Origin: Rhizobium indicum
GTDB taxonomy: Bacteria; Pseudomonadota; Alphaproteobacteria; Rhizobiales; Rhizobiaceae
Length of the DNA stretch: 64,000 nt
Assembly: GCF_005862305.2 (NCBI RefSeq)
Contig: NZ_CP054021.1
Span: 1,054,001-1,118,000 of the forward strand
Direction: 5' to 3'
A program made the translations under genes and the position numbers. Under the pieces are notes generated by a model. The model was not told the origin of the DNA. It searched no databases and saw only the letters and a program-made list of their open reading frames with translations. This document shows positions 1 to 9,177 of this stretch, one piece after another; positions within the stretch are counted from its first letter, which is position 1; each line of letters opens with the position of its first letter.

Positions 1-2
1 TC

Positions 3-83
3 GTCAAGGCCGGGATCGATCCGGCGCGTCGGGCGGAAACCTTGTCCGTCGAGGAATTCTGCCTTCTCGCAAACAGCCTGTAG
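3..83 (+). CDS. rsmA: 16S rRNA (adenine1518/1519-N6)-dimethyltransferase, C-terminal end (partial)
   Basis: Only the last 26 codons and a TAG stop are inside the window. The frame reads VKAGIDPARRAETLSVEEF and ends in LLANSL, which is the typical C-terminal tail of rhizobial RsmA (KsgA), the enzyme that dimethylates two adjacent adenines near the 3' end of 16S rRNA during small-subunit assembly. The methyltransferase domain lies outside the window. It converges on gmk with 44 bases between stop codons, an arrangement I recall from Rhizobium genomes (pdxA-rsmA then gmk on the opposite strand). The identification rests on the tail and on synteny. Confidence 0.75.
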   Translation, partial: VKAGIDPARRAETLSVEEFCLLANSL

Positions 84-127
84 GGCAGTTCCAGCGAGGT
101 GCGAAGCGGTTTTCCCAGGAGTTTACC

Positions 128-790
<663 letters not shown>

Positions 791-793
791 GTT

Positions 794-1681
794 TTACTCC
801 AAATTCTGGACCTGCTCGCGGAACTGGTCGATCACGACTTTCAGCTCGATGCCGGCAGCGGTGACCGCCGAGGCATTCGACTTCGAGCAGATGGTATTCG
901 ATTCGCGGTTAAATTCCTGTGCAAGGAAGTCCAGCCGGCGCCCGGCGGGGCCACCTTTCACCAGGAGATCGCGCGCTGCGGCGATATGAGCCTTCAGACG
1001 ATCGATTTCCTCGCGTAGATCCGCCTTGGTCGCCAACAGCGCGGCTTCGGCATGCAGCCTGTCGCGGTCGAGCGCGGCCATGCCGTCCATCAACAGGGCG
1101 ACCTGAGCGGCAAGCCGCGCGGCGATCTCCTGCGGCGAGCGCGACGGATCGGCCTCGATCGTCCGTGTCAGGCCCTCGATCGTCGTGACGTGGTCGTGAA
1201 GAATGCGGGCCAGCGCCGAACCTTCCTGTTCGCGCATCGCTCTCAGATCGGCAAGCGCGGCCAGCAGGCCGGCAGCGATATCGGCGTCACGGGCGGCAAG
1301 CGCCTCCTCGCCATCCTCGCTTTCGCGGAATTCGACGATGCCGCGCACCAGAAGCAGCGTATCGAGCTTCAGCGGCGCCGGATCGATGACACCGTCCAAC
1401 TGCTCGCGCATGGCCAGCACGGCGGCAAGAGCCTCCTTGTTCAGCACCGCCTCGAAACGGTTCTCGTCGGCACTGACGGATAGCGATGCCTGCAGGTTGC
1501 CGCGGCTGAAGCTTTCACCGGCGAGGCGGCGGACCTCTGCCTCCATGCGTTCGAGACCGGGCGGCAGGCGCAGGCGCAGGTCGAGACCTTTGCCGTTGAC
1601 CGAGCGCAGTTCCCATGCCCAGCGCCAGCGGCCGCTCGTTCCCTCGCGCCGCGCAAAACCGGTCATGGACTGCAAAGCCAT
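794..1681 (-). CDS. yicC: YicC-family endoribonuclease
   Basis: A 295-aa protein starting MALQSMTGFARREG, the signature N-terminus of the YicC/YloC family, and ending with the conserved DUF1732 region (GGPAGRRLDFLAQEFNRE, then SNTICSK and a terminal DQFREQVQNLE). E. coli YicC is reported to be an endoribonuclease involved in RNA turnover; that activity is transferred here by family only. A strong GGGAGG site precedes the ATG. It lies between mltG and gmk in the same orientation with short gaps, so a shared transcript is likely. Confidence 0.9.
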   Translation of the reverse strand: MALQSMTGFARREGTSGRWRWAWELRSVNGKGLDLRLRLPPGLERMEAEVRRLAGESFSRGNLQASLSVSADENRFEAVLNKEALAAVLAMREQLDGVIDPAPLKLDTLLLVRGIVEFRESEDGEEALAARDADIAAGLLAALADLRAMREQEGSALARILHDHVTTIEGLTRTIEADPSRSPQEIAARLAAQVALLMDGMAALDRDRLHAEAALLATKADLREEIDRLKAHIAAARDLLVKGGPAGRRLDFLAQEFNRESNTICSKSNASAVTAAGIELKVVIDQFREQVQNLE

Positions 1682-1699
1682 GCGAGCCTCCCGAAAGTC

Positions 1700-2923
1700 T
1701 CAGTTGATCTTCTTTTTCTTCGGCGGCGCGACGGTCGCGCCATTGTCCGCCGGCTGCTCTTCCGGCTGGCCGTCGACTGCGATGTTCGGGTCCGAACCCT
1801 TGTCGGCTTCGAGCTTGCGCCATCGCTTGACGTTGGCGTTGTGCTCCTCGAGCGTCGCAGAGAAAACATGGCCGCCGGTGCCGTCGGCGACGAAATAGAG
1901 ATCCTGCGTCTTCCAGGGATTGGCGACGGCTTCCAGCGCATCCTTGCCGGGATTGGCGATCGGCGTCGGCGGCAGACCCTTGATGACATAGGTGTTGTAA
2001 GGTGTGTCCCGCTTCAGGTCCGACTGGTAGATCGGCCGGTCGGCCGGTTTACCCTCGCCGCCGAAGAGGCCGTAGATGATCGTTGGGTCGGACTGCAGGC
2101 GCATACCCTTGCCGAGCCGGTTCAGAAAAACGGAGGCGACATGGGCTCGCTCGTCGGGAACGCCGGTTTCCTTTTCGACGATCGAGGCGAGTGTCACGAA
2201 CTCCTCCTTGGATCGCAGCGGCAGCGACTGGTCGCGCTTGTCCCAGATCTGATCGACGAGCTTCTGCTGCGCAGCCGCCATCTGTTCGATGATTTCCGAG
2301 CGCTTGGTGCCGCGCGAGAATTTGTAGGTATCCGGACGCAGGCTGCCCTCGGTCGGCAATGCCGCCGGCAAGTCGCCTTCCAGCACAGTATCCTGCAGCA
2401 TGCGGTCGAACATCTGGCGGACCGTCAGACCCTCAGGGAAGGAAACGGAATAGAGAATGGACTTGCCCGATTTCAGCAGCTCCATGATATCCCTCATGGA
2501 GGCCCTCGCCTTGATCTCGTATTCACCCGCCTTCAGGCTCTCTCCGGCAGAAAGATGCGTTGCCGTGAGGTAGCGGAAGATGCGGGCATCGCTAATGATC
2601 GCGTTGCGCTCGAGGTTCGAGGCGATTTCGGTCAGACCAGCGCCGTTGCGGACGATGAAATTGGTGTTGGTCTGCAGCGGACCCGGGTTCCGATAGGTCG
2701 ATGTGGCGTAGTAAAAGCCGATGACGGCGACGACGCAGACCAGAACCGCCATCGTCATGATGAAGTTCAGGAAAAGAACGACCTGGCCGCGGGCTTTCTT
2801 GGACCGCTTCGGCGGCTCCGGAACGCGCTCCGGACGCAGGGCTTCGCTCGGCGACTTCGGGATAATCGGTCCCTTCTGCGCCTGGGTATCGTTGCTCTGG
2901 TTCGTCGTATCGCTCACCGGCAA
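1700..2923 (-). CDS. mltG: Endolytic murein transglycosylase MltG
   Basis: Inner-membrane enzyme that cleaves nascent peptidoglycan glycan strands and is thought to set their length. After a polar, basic cytoplasmic N-terminus there is one membrane segment at about residues 48-71 (VLFLNFIMTMAVLVCVVAVI). A LysM-like part (around 90-150) precedes the YceG catalytic domain, which carries the conserved ASIVEKETGVPDERAHVASV block with the catalytic glutamate, and the substrate-site QSDPTIIYG and YNTYVIKGLPPTPI motifs. Length 407 aa is usual for alphaproteobacteria. The C-terminal 40 residues are polar and Lys-rich (ends KKKKIN). It is downstream of fabF, 177 bases away, the order seen in rhizobia. 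Confidence 0.93.
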   Translation of the reverse strand: MPVSDTTNQSNDTQAQKGPIIPKSPSEALRPERVPEPPKRSKKARGQVVLFLNFIMTMAVLVCVVAVIGFYYATSTYRNPGPLQTNTNFIVRNGAGLTEIASNLERNAIISDARIFRYLTATHLSAGESLKAGEYEIKARASMRDIMELLKSGKSILYSVSFPEGLTVRQMFDRMLQDTVLEGDLPAALPTEGSLRPDTYKFSRGTKRSEIIEQMAAAQQKLVDQIWDKRDQSLPLRSKEEFVTLASIVEKETGVPDERAHVASVFLNRLGKGMRLQSDPTIIYGLFGGEGKPADRPIYQSDLKRDTPYNTYVIKGLPPTPIANPGKDALEAVANPWKTQDLYFVADGTGGHVFSATLEEHNANVKRWRKLEADKGSDPNIAVDGQPEEQPADNGATVAPPKKKKIN

Positions 2924-3100
2924 TCCTCTAAAACTTGACCCTCACTTCGCTATTTCGCGAAGCAATGCGGCAAAAGCAGGTTCTGCCGCCGTTCAACGAC
3001 GCCGCTGACGGTCGTTATGCTTTCGCACGCCCCCTTACGCAACGTAGAAGACGGCCGGTTTGCGGTGCAATGGAGACCCGTCACACCGCTTGCAGGACTC

Positions 3101-4363
3101 TTATTGCGCGTAACGGCGCAGTACGAGCGACGCGTTCGTGCCGCCGAACCCGAACGAGTTGGACAGCGCCACATTGATGTCTCGCTCACGCGCCTTGTGC
3201 GGAACAAGATCGATCGCCGTCTCCCGTTCGGGATTGTCGAGATTGAGCGTCGGCGGCGCGATATTGTCGCGAATGGCGAGCGTGGTGAAGATCGCCTCGA
3301 TCGCGCCTGCAGCACCAAGAAGGTGTCCTGTCGCCGACTTGGTCGAGGACATGGAGATCTTCGACGCCGCATTGCCGACCAGCCGCTCGACGGCGCCGAG
3401 TTCAATCGTGTCGGCCATGGTCGAGGTACCGTGGGCATTGATGTAGTCGATATCGGCCGGCGTCAGCCCGGCGCGCTTCAGCGCCATCGTCATGCAGCGG
3501 CCGGCGCCCTCGCCGTCTTCGGAGGGTGCGGTGATGTGATAGGCGTCGCCCGACAGGCCGTAGCCGACGATTTCGGCGTAGATCCTGGCGCCGCGCGCCT
3601 TGGCGTGTTCCAGTTCCTCGAGCACGACGATGCCGGCGCCTTCGCCCATGACGAAGCCATCGCGGTCGCGGTCATAGGGGCGCGACGCCTTTTGCGGATC
3701 GTCGTTGTGCTGGGTCGACAGCGCCTTGCAGGCGGCAAAGCCTGCCAGCGAAATGCGGCTCACGGGGGATTCCGTGCCGCCGGCGACCATGACGTCGGCA
3801 TCACCAAGCGCAATCAAGCGCGCAGCATCGCCGATCGCATGCGCACCCGTCGAGCAGGCGGTGACGACCGAATGATTGGGTCCGCGCAGCTTGTGGCGGA
3901 TCGAGACCTGGCCGGAGACGAGGTTGATCAGGCGGCCGGGAATGAAGAAGGGGGAGATGCGGCGCGGGCCTTTGTCGCGCAGGGTGTAACCCGCCTCGAC
4001 GATGCCTTCGATGCCGCCGATGCCGGAGCCGATCAGCACGCCGGTGGCGATCTGGTCTTCATCGGTTTCAGGATGCCAGCCGGCATCGGCAAGCGCCATA
4101 TCGGCGGCAGCCATGCCGTAGATGATGAAGGGATCGACCTTGCGCTGCTCCTTCGGCTCCATCCACTGATCGACATTGAAGGTGCCGTCGGTGCCGTCAC
4201 CGATAGGAATGCGGCAGGCGATTTTGGCGGGAAGGTCGTCGACCTCGAATTCGGTGACGAGGCGGGCGCCGTTCTGACCGGCAAGCAGCCGGGACCACGT
4301 CACCTCGGTTCCGCATCCCAAGGGTGATACCATGCCGGTACCAGTGATGACGACACGTCTCAT
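3101..4363 (-). CDS. fabF: 3-oxoacyl-[acyl-carrier-protein] synthase II
   Basis: Condensing enzyme of type II fatty acid elongation: joins acyl-ACP to malonyl-ACP with loss of CO2. The active-site cysteine is C170 in VVTACSTGAHAIG, and the two histidines are in NAHGTSTM and ATGHLLGAAGA, giving the complete Cys-His-His triad. Residues 1-16 (MRRVVITGTGMVSPLG) and the glycine-rich C-terminus NSFGFGGTNASLVL are standard. At 420 aa it is full length. It is directly downstream of acpP, but a terminator-like hairpin lies between them, so its expression may be partly uncoupled from acpP. Confidence 0.95.
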   Translation of the reverse strand: MRRVVITGTGMVSPLGCGTEVTWSRLLAGQNGARLVTEFEVDDLPAKIACRIPIGDGTDGTFNVDQWMEPKEQRKVDPFIIYGMAAADMALADAGWHPETDEDQIATGVLIGSGIGGIEGIVEAGYTLRDKGPRRISPFFIPGRLINLVSGQVSIRHKLRGPNHSVVTACSTGAHAIGDAARLIALGDADVMVAGGTESPVSRISLAGFAACKALSTQHNDDPQKASRPYDRDRDGFVMGEGAGIVVLEELEHAKARGARIYAEIVGYGLSGDAYHITAPSEDGEGAGRCMTMALKRAGLTPADIDYINAHGTSTMADTIELGAVERLVGNAASKISMSSTKSATGHLLGAAGAIEAIFTTLAIRDNIAPPTLNLDNPERETAIDLVPHKARERDINVALSNSFGFGGTNASLVLRRYAQ

Positions 4364-4410
4364 CGCGTGCTTTCCCCCGTCTCTTATGTTCTATGGAGAA
4401 ATATGCCGAA

Positions 4411-4441
4411 AAGAAAAGGGCGGACTCCAGGCCCGCCCTTT
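4411..4441 (-). terminator. Rho-independent terminator after acpP
   Basis: On the minus strand a 9-bp stem (AAAGGGCGG pairing with CCGCCCTTT, positions 4433-4441 with 4415-4423) is followed by TTTTCTTTTC. It sits between the acpP stop and the fabF start. Such a terminator would keep acpP mRNA, usually very abundant, in excess of fabF. Confidence 0.75.
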
Positions 4442-4456
4442 CTCAAATTCACAGGA

Positions 4457-4693
4457 TCAGGCCTGGGCCTTCTCAATAAACTTCACTGCATCGCCGACCG
4501 TCAGGATCGAGTCGGCAGCGTCGTCAGGAATTTCGACGCCGAATTCTTCTTCGAAAGCCATGACAAGTTCGACCGTGTCGAGCGAGTCAGCGCCCAGATC
4601 GTCGATAAAGCTGGCGCTCTCGACGACCTTGTCGGCATCAACGCCAAGATGATCAATAACAATTTTCTTTACGCGTTCTGCGATATCGCTCAT
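4457..4693 (-). CDS. acpP: Acyl carrier protein
   Basis: A 78-aa acidic protein, [17 protein letters not shown]..., with the phosphopantetheine attachment serine S37 in [14 protein letters not shown]. It carries growing acyl chains for fatty-acid, lipid A and phospholipid synthesis. The modifying enzyme AcpS is encoded in this same window. An ATG 13 codons upstream in frame is possible but the chosen start has GAGGAA eight bases upstream and gives the universal N-terminus. It lies between fabG and fabF. The 286 bases upstream (4694-4979) are relatively poor in G+C and hold no gene; they probably contain the acpP promoter. Confidence 0.97.
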   Translation of the reverse strand: MSDIAERVKKIVIDHLGVDADKVVESASFIDDLGADSLDTVELVMAFEEEFGVEIPDDAADSILTVGDAVKFIEKAQA

Positions 4694-4979
4694 GTCGGTT
4701 TCCTCGACCTTATGTCCTGATCGGAATGCCATCGCGGCACCCCTACCCTGTTTCAGCCTGCGATGTTTTCAGACATCCTCGGCAAACTCGTTTACCCGGC
4801 TTCAGAGATGTCCCAGGCTTGCAAAAAGCCCGCCGGTCCGTCTGCTTTCTCGGGACGACTGTTTACAGTCATGGCCCGCTTAACATGCTTTATGTCTGCC
4901 GCAAAGCCAGAAAATCAACGGTTCGTGATTGCTCAACATGCTATTGGCGGAATTATTCCCATGCCAGCGGTTTGTCGTT

Positions 4980-5717
4980 TCAGATCATCGCCATGCCGCC
5001 GTTTACGTGCAGCGTCTGGCCCGTCATATAGGCAGCCTCGGAGGACGCAAGGTAAGCAACCGCCGAAGCGACCTCGCCACCCGTGCCCATGCGCTTCATC
5101 GGGATCGCCCCCATGATCGCTTCCTTCTGCTTGTCGTTCAGCTTGCCGGTCATGGCGCTCTCGATGAAACCGGGCGCCACGCAATTGACCGTCACGTTGC
5201 GGGTGGCAATTTCCTGCGCCAGGGACTTGGTGAAGCCGATCATGCCGGCCTTGGAGGCGCAGTAATTGGCCTGCCCCGGATTGCCGGTGACGCCGACGAC
5301 GGAGGTGATGTTGATGATGCGGCCATAGCGGCGGCGCATCATCGGATGCGTCAATTCGCGCGTCAGGCGGAAGGTCGATGTCAGGTTCACTTCGATGACG
5401 CTGTCCCAGTCCTCGTCGCTCATGCGCACGAACAGGCCGTCGCGGGTGATGCCGGCATTGTTGACGAGGATGTCGACGCCTTCAAGATCGGCCTCGGCCT
5501 TCTGGCCGAGCGCCTTGACCTCATCGCGGTCGGAGAGGTTGGCCGGGAAGATCTTGACGCGCTCGCCGAGATCGGCGGCCAGCGCTTCCAGCTTCTCGAC
5601 GCGGGTGCCATGCAGGCCGACGATGGCACCCTGCTTATGAAGAAGGCGGGCGATTTCCTCGCCGATACCGCCCGATGCGCCTGTGACGAGAGCCTTGCGG
5701 CCGGAAAGATCGAACAT
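4980..5717 (-). CDS. fabG: 3-oxoacyl-[acyl-carrier-protein] reductase
   Basis: NADPH-dependent reductase of beta-ketoacyl-ACP, second step of each elongation cycle. It is a classical short-chain dehydrogenase: TGASGGIGEEIA cofactor loop at residues 12-23, NNAG at 86-89, catalytic S139, Y152 and K156 (NYCASKAG), and the 245-aa length of FabG. An in-frame start 17 codons upstream exists; the chosen ATG has AAGGAAC six bases upstream and begins MFDLSGRKALVTG as in rhizobial homologues. The stop is followed by the acpP promoter region; fabD is 51 bases upstream and likely cotranscribed. Confidence 0.95.
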   Translation of the reverse strand: MFDLSGRKALVTGASGGIGEEIARLLHKQGAIVGLHGTRVEKLEALAADLGERVKIFPANLSDRDEVKALGQKAEADLEGVDILVNNAGITRDGLFVRMSDEDWDSVIEVNLTSTFRLTRELTHPMMRRRYGRIINITSVVGVTGNPGQANYCASKAGMIGFTKSLAQEIATRNVTVNCVAPGFIESAMTGKLNDKQKEAIMGAIPMKRMGTGGEVASAVAYLASSEAAYMTGQTLHVNGGMAMI

Positions 5718-5768
5718 GGAAACGTTCCTTATAACAGGGACACCAAATCCGGTGTCCGGGGATACCAA

Positions 5769-6713
5769 TCAGGCCATGAGGGCGGCGACGGCCGCGTCGA
5801 TATCCGCCGGACCGTTGACAGAGATGCCGTTGATCGTCTTGTCGATGCGGCGGGCAAGTCCGGTCAGCACCTTGCCGGAACCGAGTTCATAAAGCGTCGT
5901 GACGCCGTTTCTGGCGAACCATTCCACCGTCTCACGCCAGCGGACCTGACCGGTCACCTGCTCGACCAGAAGGCTGGCGATCTCGTCGGCGCCGGTCACC
6001 GGGGCTGCACGGACATTGGCGATGACAGGCACGACCGGATCGGATTTGGCGACCGTTGCCAGCGCTTCACGCATGGCGTCGGCGGCCGGCGCCATCAGCG
6101 TCGAATGGAAGGGAGCAGAGACCGGCAGCAGAATGGCGCGCTTGGCGCCCTTGTCGGTCGCAAGGGCGGCCGCCTTTTCGACGGCTGCCTTCTCGCCCGA
6201 GATGACGATCTGGCCGCCACCATTGTCGTTGGCGATCTGGCAGGCGCCGATGGCGGACGCTGCATCACAGACGGCAATGACGTCGGCATGTTCGAGGCCG
6301 ATGATCGCGGCCATGGCGCCGACGCCGACGGGGACGGCGGCCTGCATGGCATTGCCGCGGATGCGCAACAGCCGTGCAGTATCGGCGAGCGAAAAGGTGC
6401 CGGCGGCGCAAAGTGCCGAATATTCGCCGAGCGAGTGGCCGGCGACGTAAGCGACCTTGGACTTCAGATCCAGCCCTTTGGCTTCGAGAACGCGGACGAC
6501 GGCGATCGAGACGGCCATCAGCGCCGGCTGGGCGTTCGCGGTCAAGGTCAACGTATCCTCGGGACCGTTGAACATGACGTCCGAAAGCTTTTCACCGAGT
6601 GCCTCATCGACCTCTTGGAAAACGGCGCGGGCTTCGGCAAAATTCTCGGCGAGATCCTTGCCCATGCCGACGGCCTGACTGCCCTGACCGGGAAAAGTGA
6701 AAGCAATGGTCAT
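5769..6713 (-). CDS. fabD: Malonyl-CoA:ACP S-malonyltransferase
   Basis: Loads malonyl groups from malonyl-CoA onto ACP to feed FabF and other condensing enzymes. It shows FTFPGQGSQAVGMG at the N-terminus, the nucleophile S94 in GHSLGEYSALCAAG, and the catalytic histidine in SAPFHSTLM. Length 314 aa is normal. Two in-frame ATGs six bases apart exist; AGGGA lies eight bases before the second, which gives MTIAFTFPGQG, so I used that. First gene of the minus-strand fabD-fabG-acpP-fabF run, with 215 bases to the divergent aldo/keto reductase gene. Confidence 0.95.
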   Translation of the reverse strand: MTIAFTFPGQGSQAVGMGKDLAENFAEARAVFQEVDEALGEKLSDVMFNGPEDTLTLTANAQPALMAVSIAVVRVLEAKGLDLKSKVAYVAGHSLGEYSALCAAGTFSLADTARLLRIRGNAMQAAVPVGVGAMAAIIGLEHADVIAVCDAASAIGACQIANDNGGGQIVISGEKAAVEKAAALATDKGAKRAILLPVSAPFHSTLMAPAADAMREALATVAKSDPVVPVIANVRAAPVTGADEIASLLVEQVTGQVRWRETVEWFARNGVTTLYELGSGKVLTGLARRIDKTINGISVNGPADIDAAVAALMA

Positions 6714-6928
6714 TCTCATGTTCCCTGGCTCATGCCCCTGAATACGCCCCTTGAGGCTGTTTTGCCTCCAATTGACATTCTTTCCGGCAGAGTCAAGTGG
6801 CGGCTCATTCTCCGCAAAGCCTTTCGCACTGGCGCAAAAGCCCGGTTTTTGCTCTTGCGCTCCGCCAAATCCAGCCTAGATTTGCGCGGACCTTCCCAAG
6901 GCTGTCACCTCTCTCCCAAGGTTTTTCC

Positions 6929-7972
6929 ATGAAGTACAATTCGCTAGGCCGCACCGAGATTTCCGTTTCAGAGATTTGCCTTGGCACCATGACCTGGGGT
7001 TCGCAGAACAGCGAAGCCGATGCGCATGCGCAGATGGACTACGCCGTCGAAAAGGGCGTCAATTTCTTCGATACGGCCGAACTTTATCCGACCACCCCGA
7101 TTTCGGCCGCGACGCAGGGCTGGACGGAAGACTATATCGGCAGCTGGTTCAAGAAGACCGGCAAGCGCGGCGATATCGTGCTCGCCACCAAGGTCGCAGG
7201 CCGCGGTCGCGACTATATACGTGGTGGCGAAGGTGCCGATGCAAAGAATATCCGCCTGGCGCTCGAAGCCAGCCTGGCGCGCCTGAAGACGGATTACGTC
7301 GACCTCTACCAAATCCACTGGCCGAACCGCGGCCATTTCCATTTCCGTCAGAACTGGAGCTACAATCCCTTCAACCAGAACCGCGACGAGGCCGTCGCCA
7401 ATATGCTCGACATCCTGGAAACGCTTGGCGCGCTGGTGAAGGAAGGCAAGATCCGCGCGATCGGCCTTTCCAACGAAACCACCTGGGGCATACAGAAATA
7501 TCTGACGCTCGCCGAACAGAAGAGCCTGCCGCGGGTCGCCAGCGTCCAGAACGAATACAACTTGCTCTACCGCCATTTCGACCTCGATCTCGCCGAACTC
7601 TCGCATCATGAGGATGTCGGGCTGCTCGCTTATTCGCCGCTCGCCGGCGGCATCCTCTCCGGCAAATATGTCGATGGCGGCAGGCCGAAGGGTTCGCGCG
7701 GCTCGATCAACCACGATATCGGCGGTCGCCTGCAGCCGCTGCAGGAGCCGGCGACCAAAGCCTATCTGGAGATCGCTGCAACATACCGCCTCGACCCGGC
7801 AACAATGGCGCTCGCCTTCTGCCTGTCCAGGCCCTTCATGGCCTCGGCCATCATCGGCGCGACCTCGATGGAGCAGTTGAAAATCGATATCGGCGCGGCA
7901 GACATTACGCTTTCGAACGAGATCCTGGCGGAAATCGCCAAGGTGCACCGGCAGTATCCGCTGACGCTTTGA
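6929..7972 (+). CDS. Aldo/keto reductase, Tas-like
   Basis: NADP(H)-dependent oxidoreductase of the aldo/keto reductase superfamily, 347 aa, starting MKYNSLGRTEISVSEICLGT. The catalytic tetrad is visible: Asp and Tyr in FFDTAELYPTTP, Lys in LATKVAG and His in YQIHWPNRG. The long insert after the His strand (HFHFRQNWSYNPFNQN) and the SNETTWG and NEYNLLYR motifs resemble E. coli Tas. The physiological substrate is unknown. It is a single gene transcribed away from fabD. The reading frame is open 44 codons further upstream but no good ribosome site is seen there. Confidence 0.85.
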   Translation: MKYNSLGRTEISVSEICLGTMTWGSQNSEADAHAQMDYAVEKGVNFFDTAELYPTTPISAATQGWTEDYIGSWFKKTGKRGDIVLATKVAGRGRDYIRGGEGADAKNIRLALEASLARLKTDYVDLYQIHWPNRGHFHFRQNWSYNPFNQNRDEAVANMLDILETLGALVKEGKIRAIGLSNETTWGIQKYLTLAEQKSLPRVASVQNEYNLLYRHFDLDLAELSHHEDVGLLAYSPLAGGILSGKYVDGGRPKGSRGSINHDIGGRLQPLQEPATKAYLEIAATYRLDPATMALAFCLSRPFMASAIIGATSMEQLKIDIGAADITLSNEILAEIAKVHRQYPLTL

Positions 7973-8287
7973 CCCTATTTGTTTGGCGCCTGCCCGATGC
8001 CGACCATTGGCCGGCATCGGGTTCGGGTGTCCGATTACGCTTGCCTTTGCCCAAAAAATCCGTATAAGCCGCCCTGTTCGTTAACCCGGTCTTCTGGCTG
8101 GTGGCTGAACGGAGGGCCGGTTTCCTCACGGAAATCGTTCGGAACGGAAGCGTTCCAGCCTCCCGTGTCTCCGCTCTCGACCGTCTCGGAAACGCTTTCT
8201 TGCCTGGGTCCGCCCAATCAGGAGCAGTCGTTGAGGCTTAGCCGCCGAATATCGGGTTGAACCAAACGCAAGAAAGGCAAAGCTGTC
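7973..8287 (+). promoter_or_regulatory. Leader and promoter region of the rpsF operon
   Basis: A 315-base stretch without a gene. TTGCCT (8041-8046), a 16-base spacer and TATAAG (8063-8068) form a good sigma-70-type promoter candidate. That leaves about 210 bases of transcribed leader before rpsF, long enough for structure: inverted pieces such as CGGAAATCGTTCGGAAC / GTTCC and GTCTCGGAAACGCTTTC are present. In many bacteria an S6:S18 complex binds a leader motif before rpsF; I cannot confirm that fold here. AGAAAGG precedes the rpsF ATG. Confidence 0.5.
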
Positions 8288-8755
8288 ATGGCTCTTTATG
8301 AACATGTATTCCTTGCCCGGCAGGATATTTCCGCTCAGCAGGTCGATGCCCTCGTAGAACAGTACAAGGGTGTGATCGAAGCGAATGGCGGTAAGGTCGG
8401 GCGTATCGAGAACTGGGGCCTCAAGTCCCTCACCTACCGCATCAAGAAGAACCGCAAGGCGCACTACGCCCTGATGGACATCGATGCACCGGCTGCTGCC
8501 GTCCAGGAAATGGAACGTCAGATGCGCATCAGCGAAGACGTTCTTCGCTACATGACGATCGCCGTCGAGAAGCATGAAGAAGGTCCGTCTGCCATGATGC
8601 AGAAGCGCGACCGTGACGACCGTCCGCGTGAAGGCGGCCGTGGCCCGCGTGAAGGCGGCTTCGGTGATCGCGACCGTGGTCCGCGTCCGCCGCGTGAAGG
8701 TGGCTTCGGCGATCGTGACGACCGTCCGCGCCGTCCGCGCGAAGACCGTGTATAA
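8288..8755 (+). CDS. rpsF: 30S ribosomal protein S6
   Basis: Small-subunit protein that pairs with S18 on the platform of the 30S subunit. Residues 1 to about 95 form the S6 fold ([15 protein letters not shown], then [15 protein letters not shown] and a [13 protein letters not shown] end). Beyond that is a 55-residue charged tail built from repeats of RPREGG / GFGDRD (about residues 105-155), so the protein is 155 aa instead of about 95-135. Such Arg/Gly/Asp-rich tails are known in alphaproteobacterial S6. rpsR follows 14 bases downstream. Confidence 0.97.
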   Translation: MALYEHVFLARQDISAQQVDALVEQYKGVIEANGGKVGRIENWGLKSLTYRIKKNRKAHYALMDIDAPAAAVQEMERQMRISEDVLRYMTIAVEKHEEGPSAMMQKRDRDDRPREGGRGPREGGFGDRDRGPRPPREGGFGDRDDRPRRPREDRV

Positions 8756-8769
8756 GGGAGATCTGAGAT

Positions 8770-9018
8770 ATGTCTGAAACTTCCTCCGCTCCGGTCCGCC
8801 GCCCGTTCCATCGCCGCCGCAAGACCTGCCCGTTCTCCGGCGCCAACGCGCCGCGGATCGACTACAAGGACGTACGCCTGCTGCAGCGCTACATTTCCGA
8901 GCGCGGCAAGATCGTTCCGTCCCGCATCACGGCCGTTTCCCAGAAGAAGCAGCGCGAACTCGCTCAGGCGATCAAGCGCGCCCGTTTCCTCGGCCTGCTG
9001 CCCTACGTCGTCGCCTGA
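8770..9018 (+). CDS. rpsR: 30S ribosomal protein S18
   Basis: 82-aa basic protein binding next to S6 on the 30S platform. The core [20 protein letters not shown] and [18 protein letters not shown] followed by [11 protein letters not shown] is diagnostic of S18. AAGGGAGAT lies just upstream of the ATG, and the gene is the second of the rpsF-rpsR transcript. It is followed by a strong terminator, separating it from the DUF2232-rplI pair. Confidence 0.97.
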   Translation: MSETSSAPVRRPFHRRRKTCPFSGANAPRIDYKDVRLLQRYISERGKIVPSRITAVSQKKQRELAQAIKRARFLGLLPYVVA

Positions 9019-9043
9019 TTATCGGCCGACGCACACACTCTTG

Positions 9044-9073
9044 AGGGAAGGCATTCGTGCCTTCCCTTTTCCC
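9044..9073 (+). terminator. Rho-independent terminator after rpsR
   Basis: A perfect 10-bp stem (AGGGAAGGCA, 9044-9053, with TGCCTTCCCT, 9058-9067) closed by a TTCG tetraloop and followed by TTTTCCC. This is one of the clearest terminators in the window. Confidence 0.85.
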
Positions 9074-9177
9074 TTCCGCGATGGGCGCGGATCGGAACTC
9101 CTAAAACCCATGTTGAGACGTTTCTGAATTTGATTCAGCAACATCCTCTAACTGCTTGATGAAGCAGGACAGCGACC

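Noticed and set aside
4929..6932. 667-codon plus-strand open frame across fabG and fabD
   Set aside because: Antisense to two certain genes, with no recognised sequence; high-GC codon use creates such frames.
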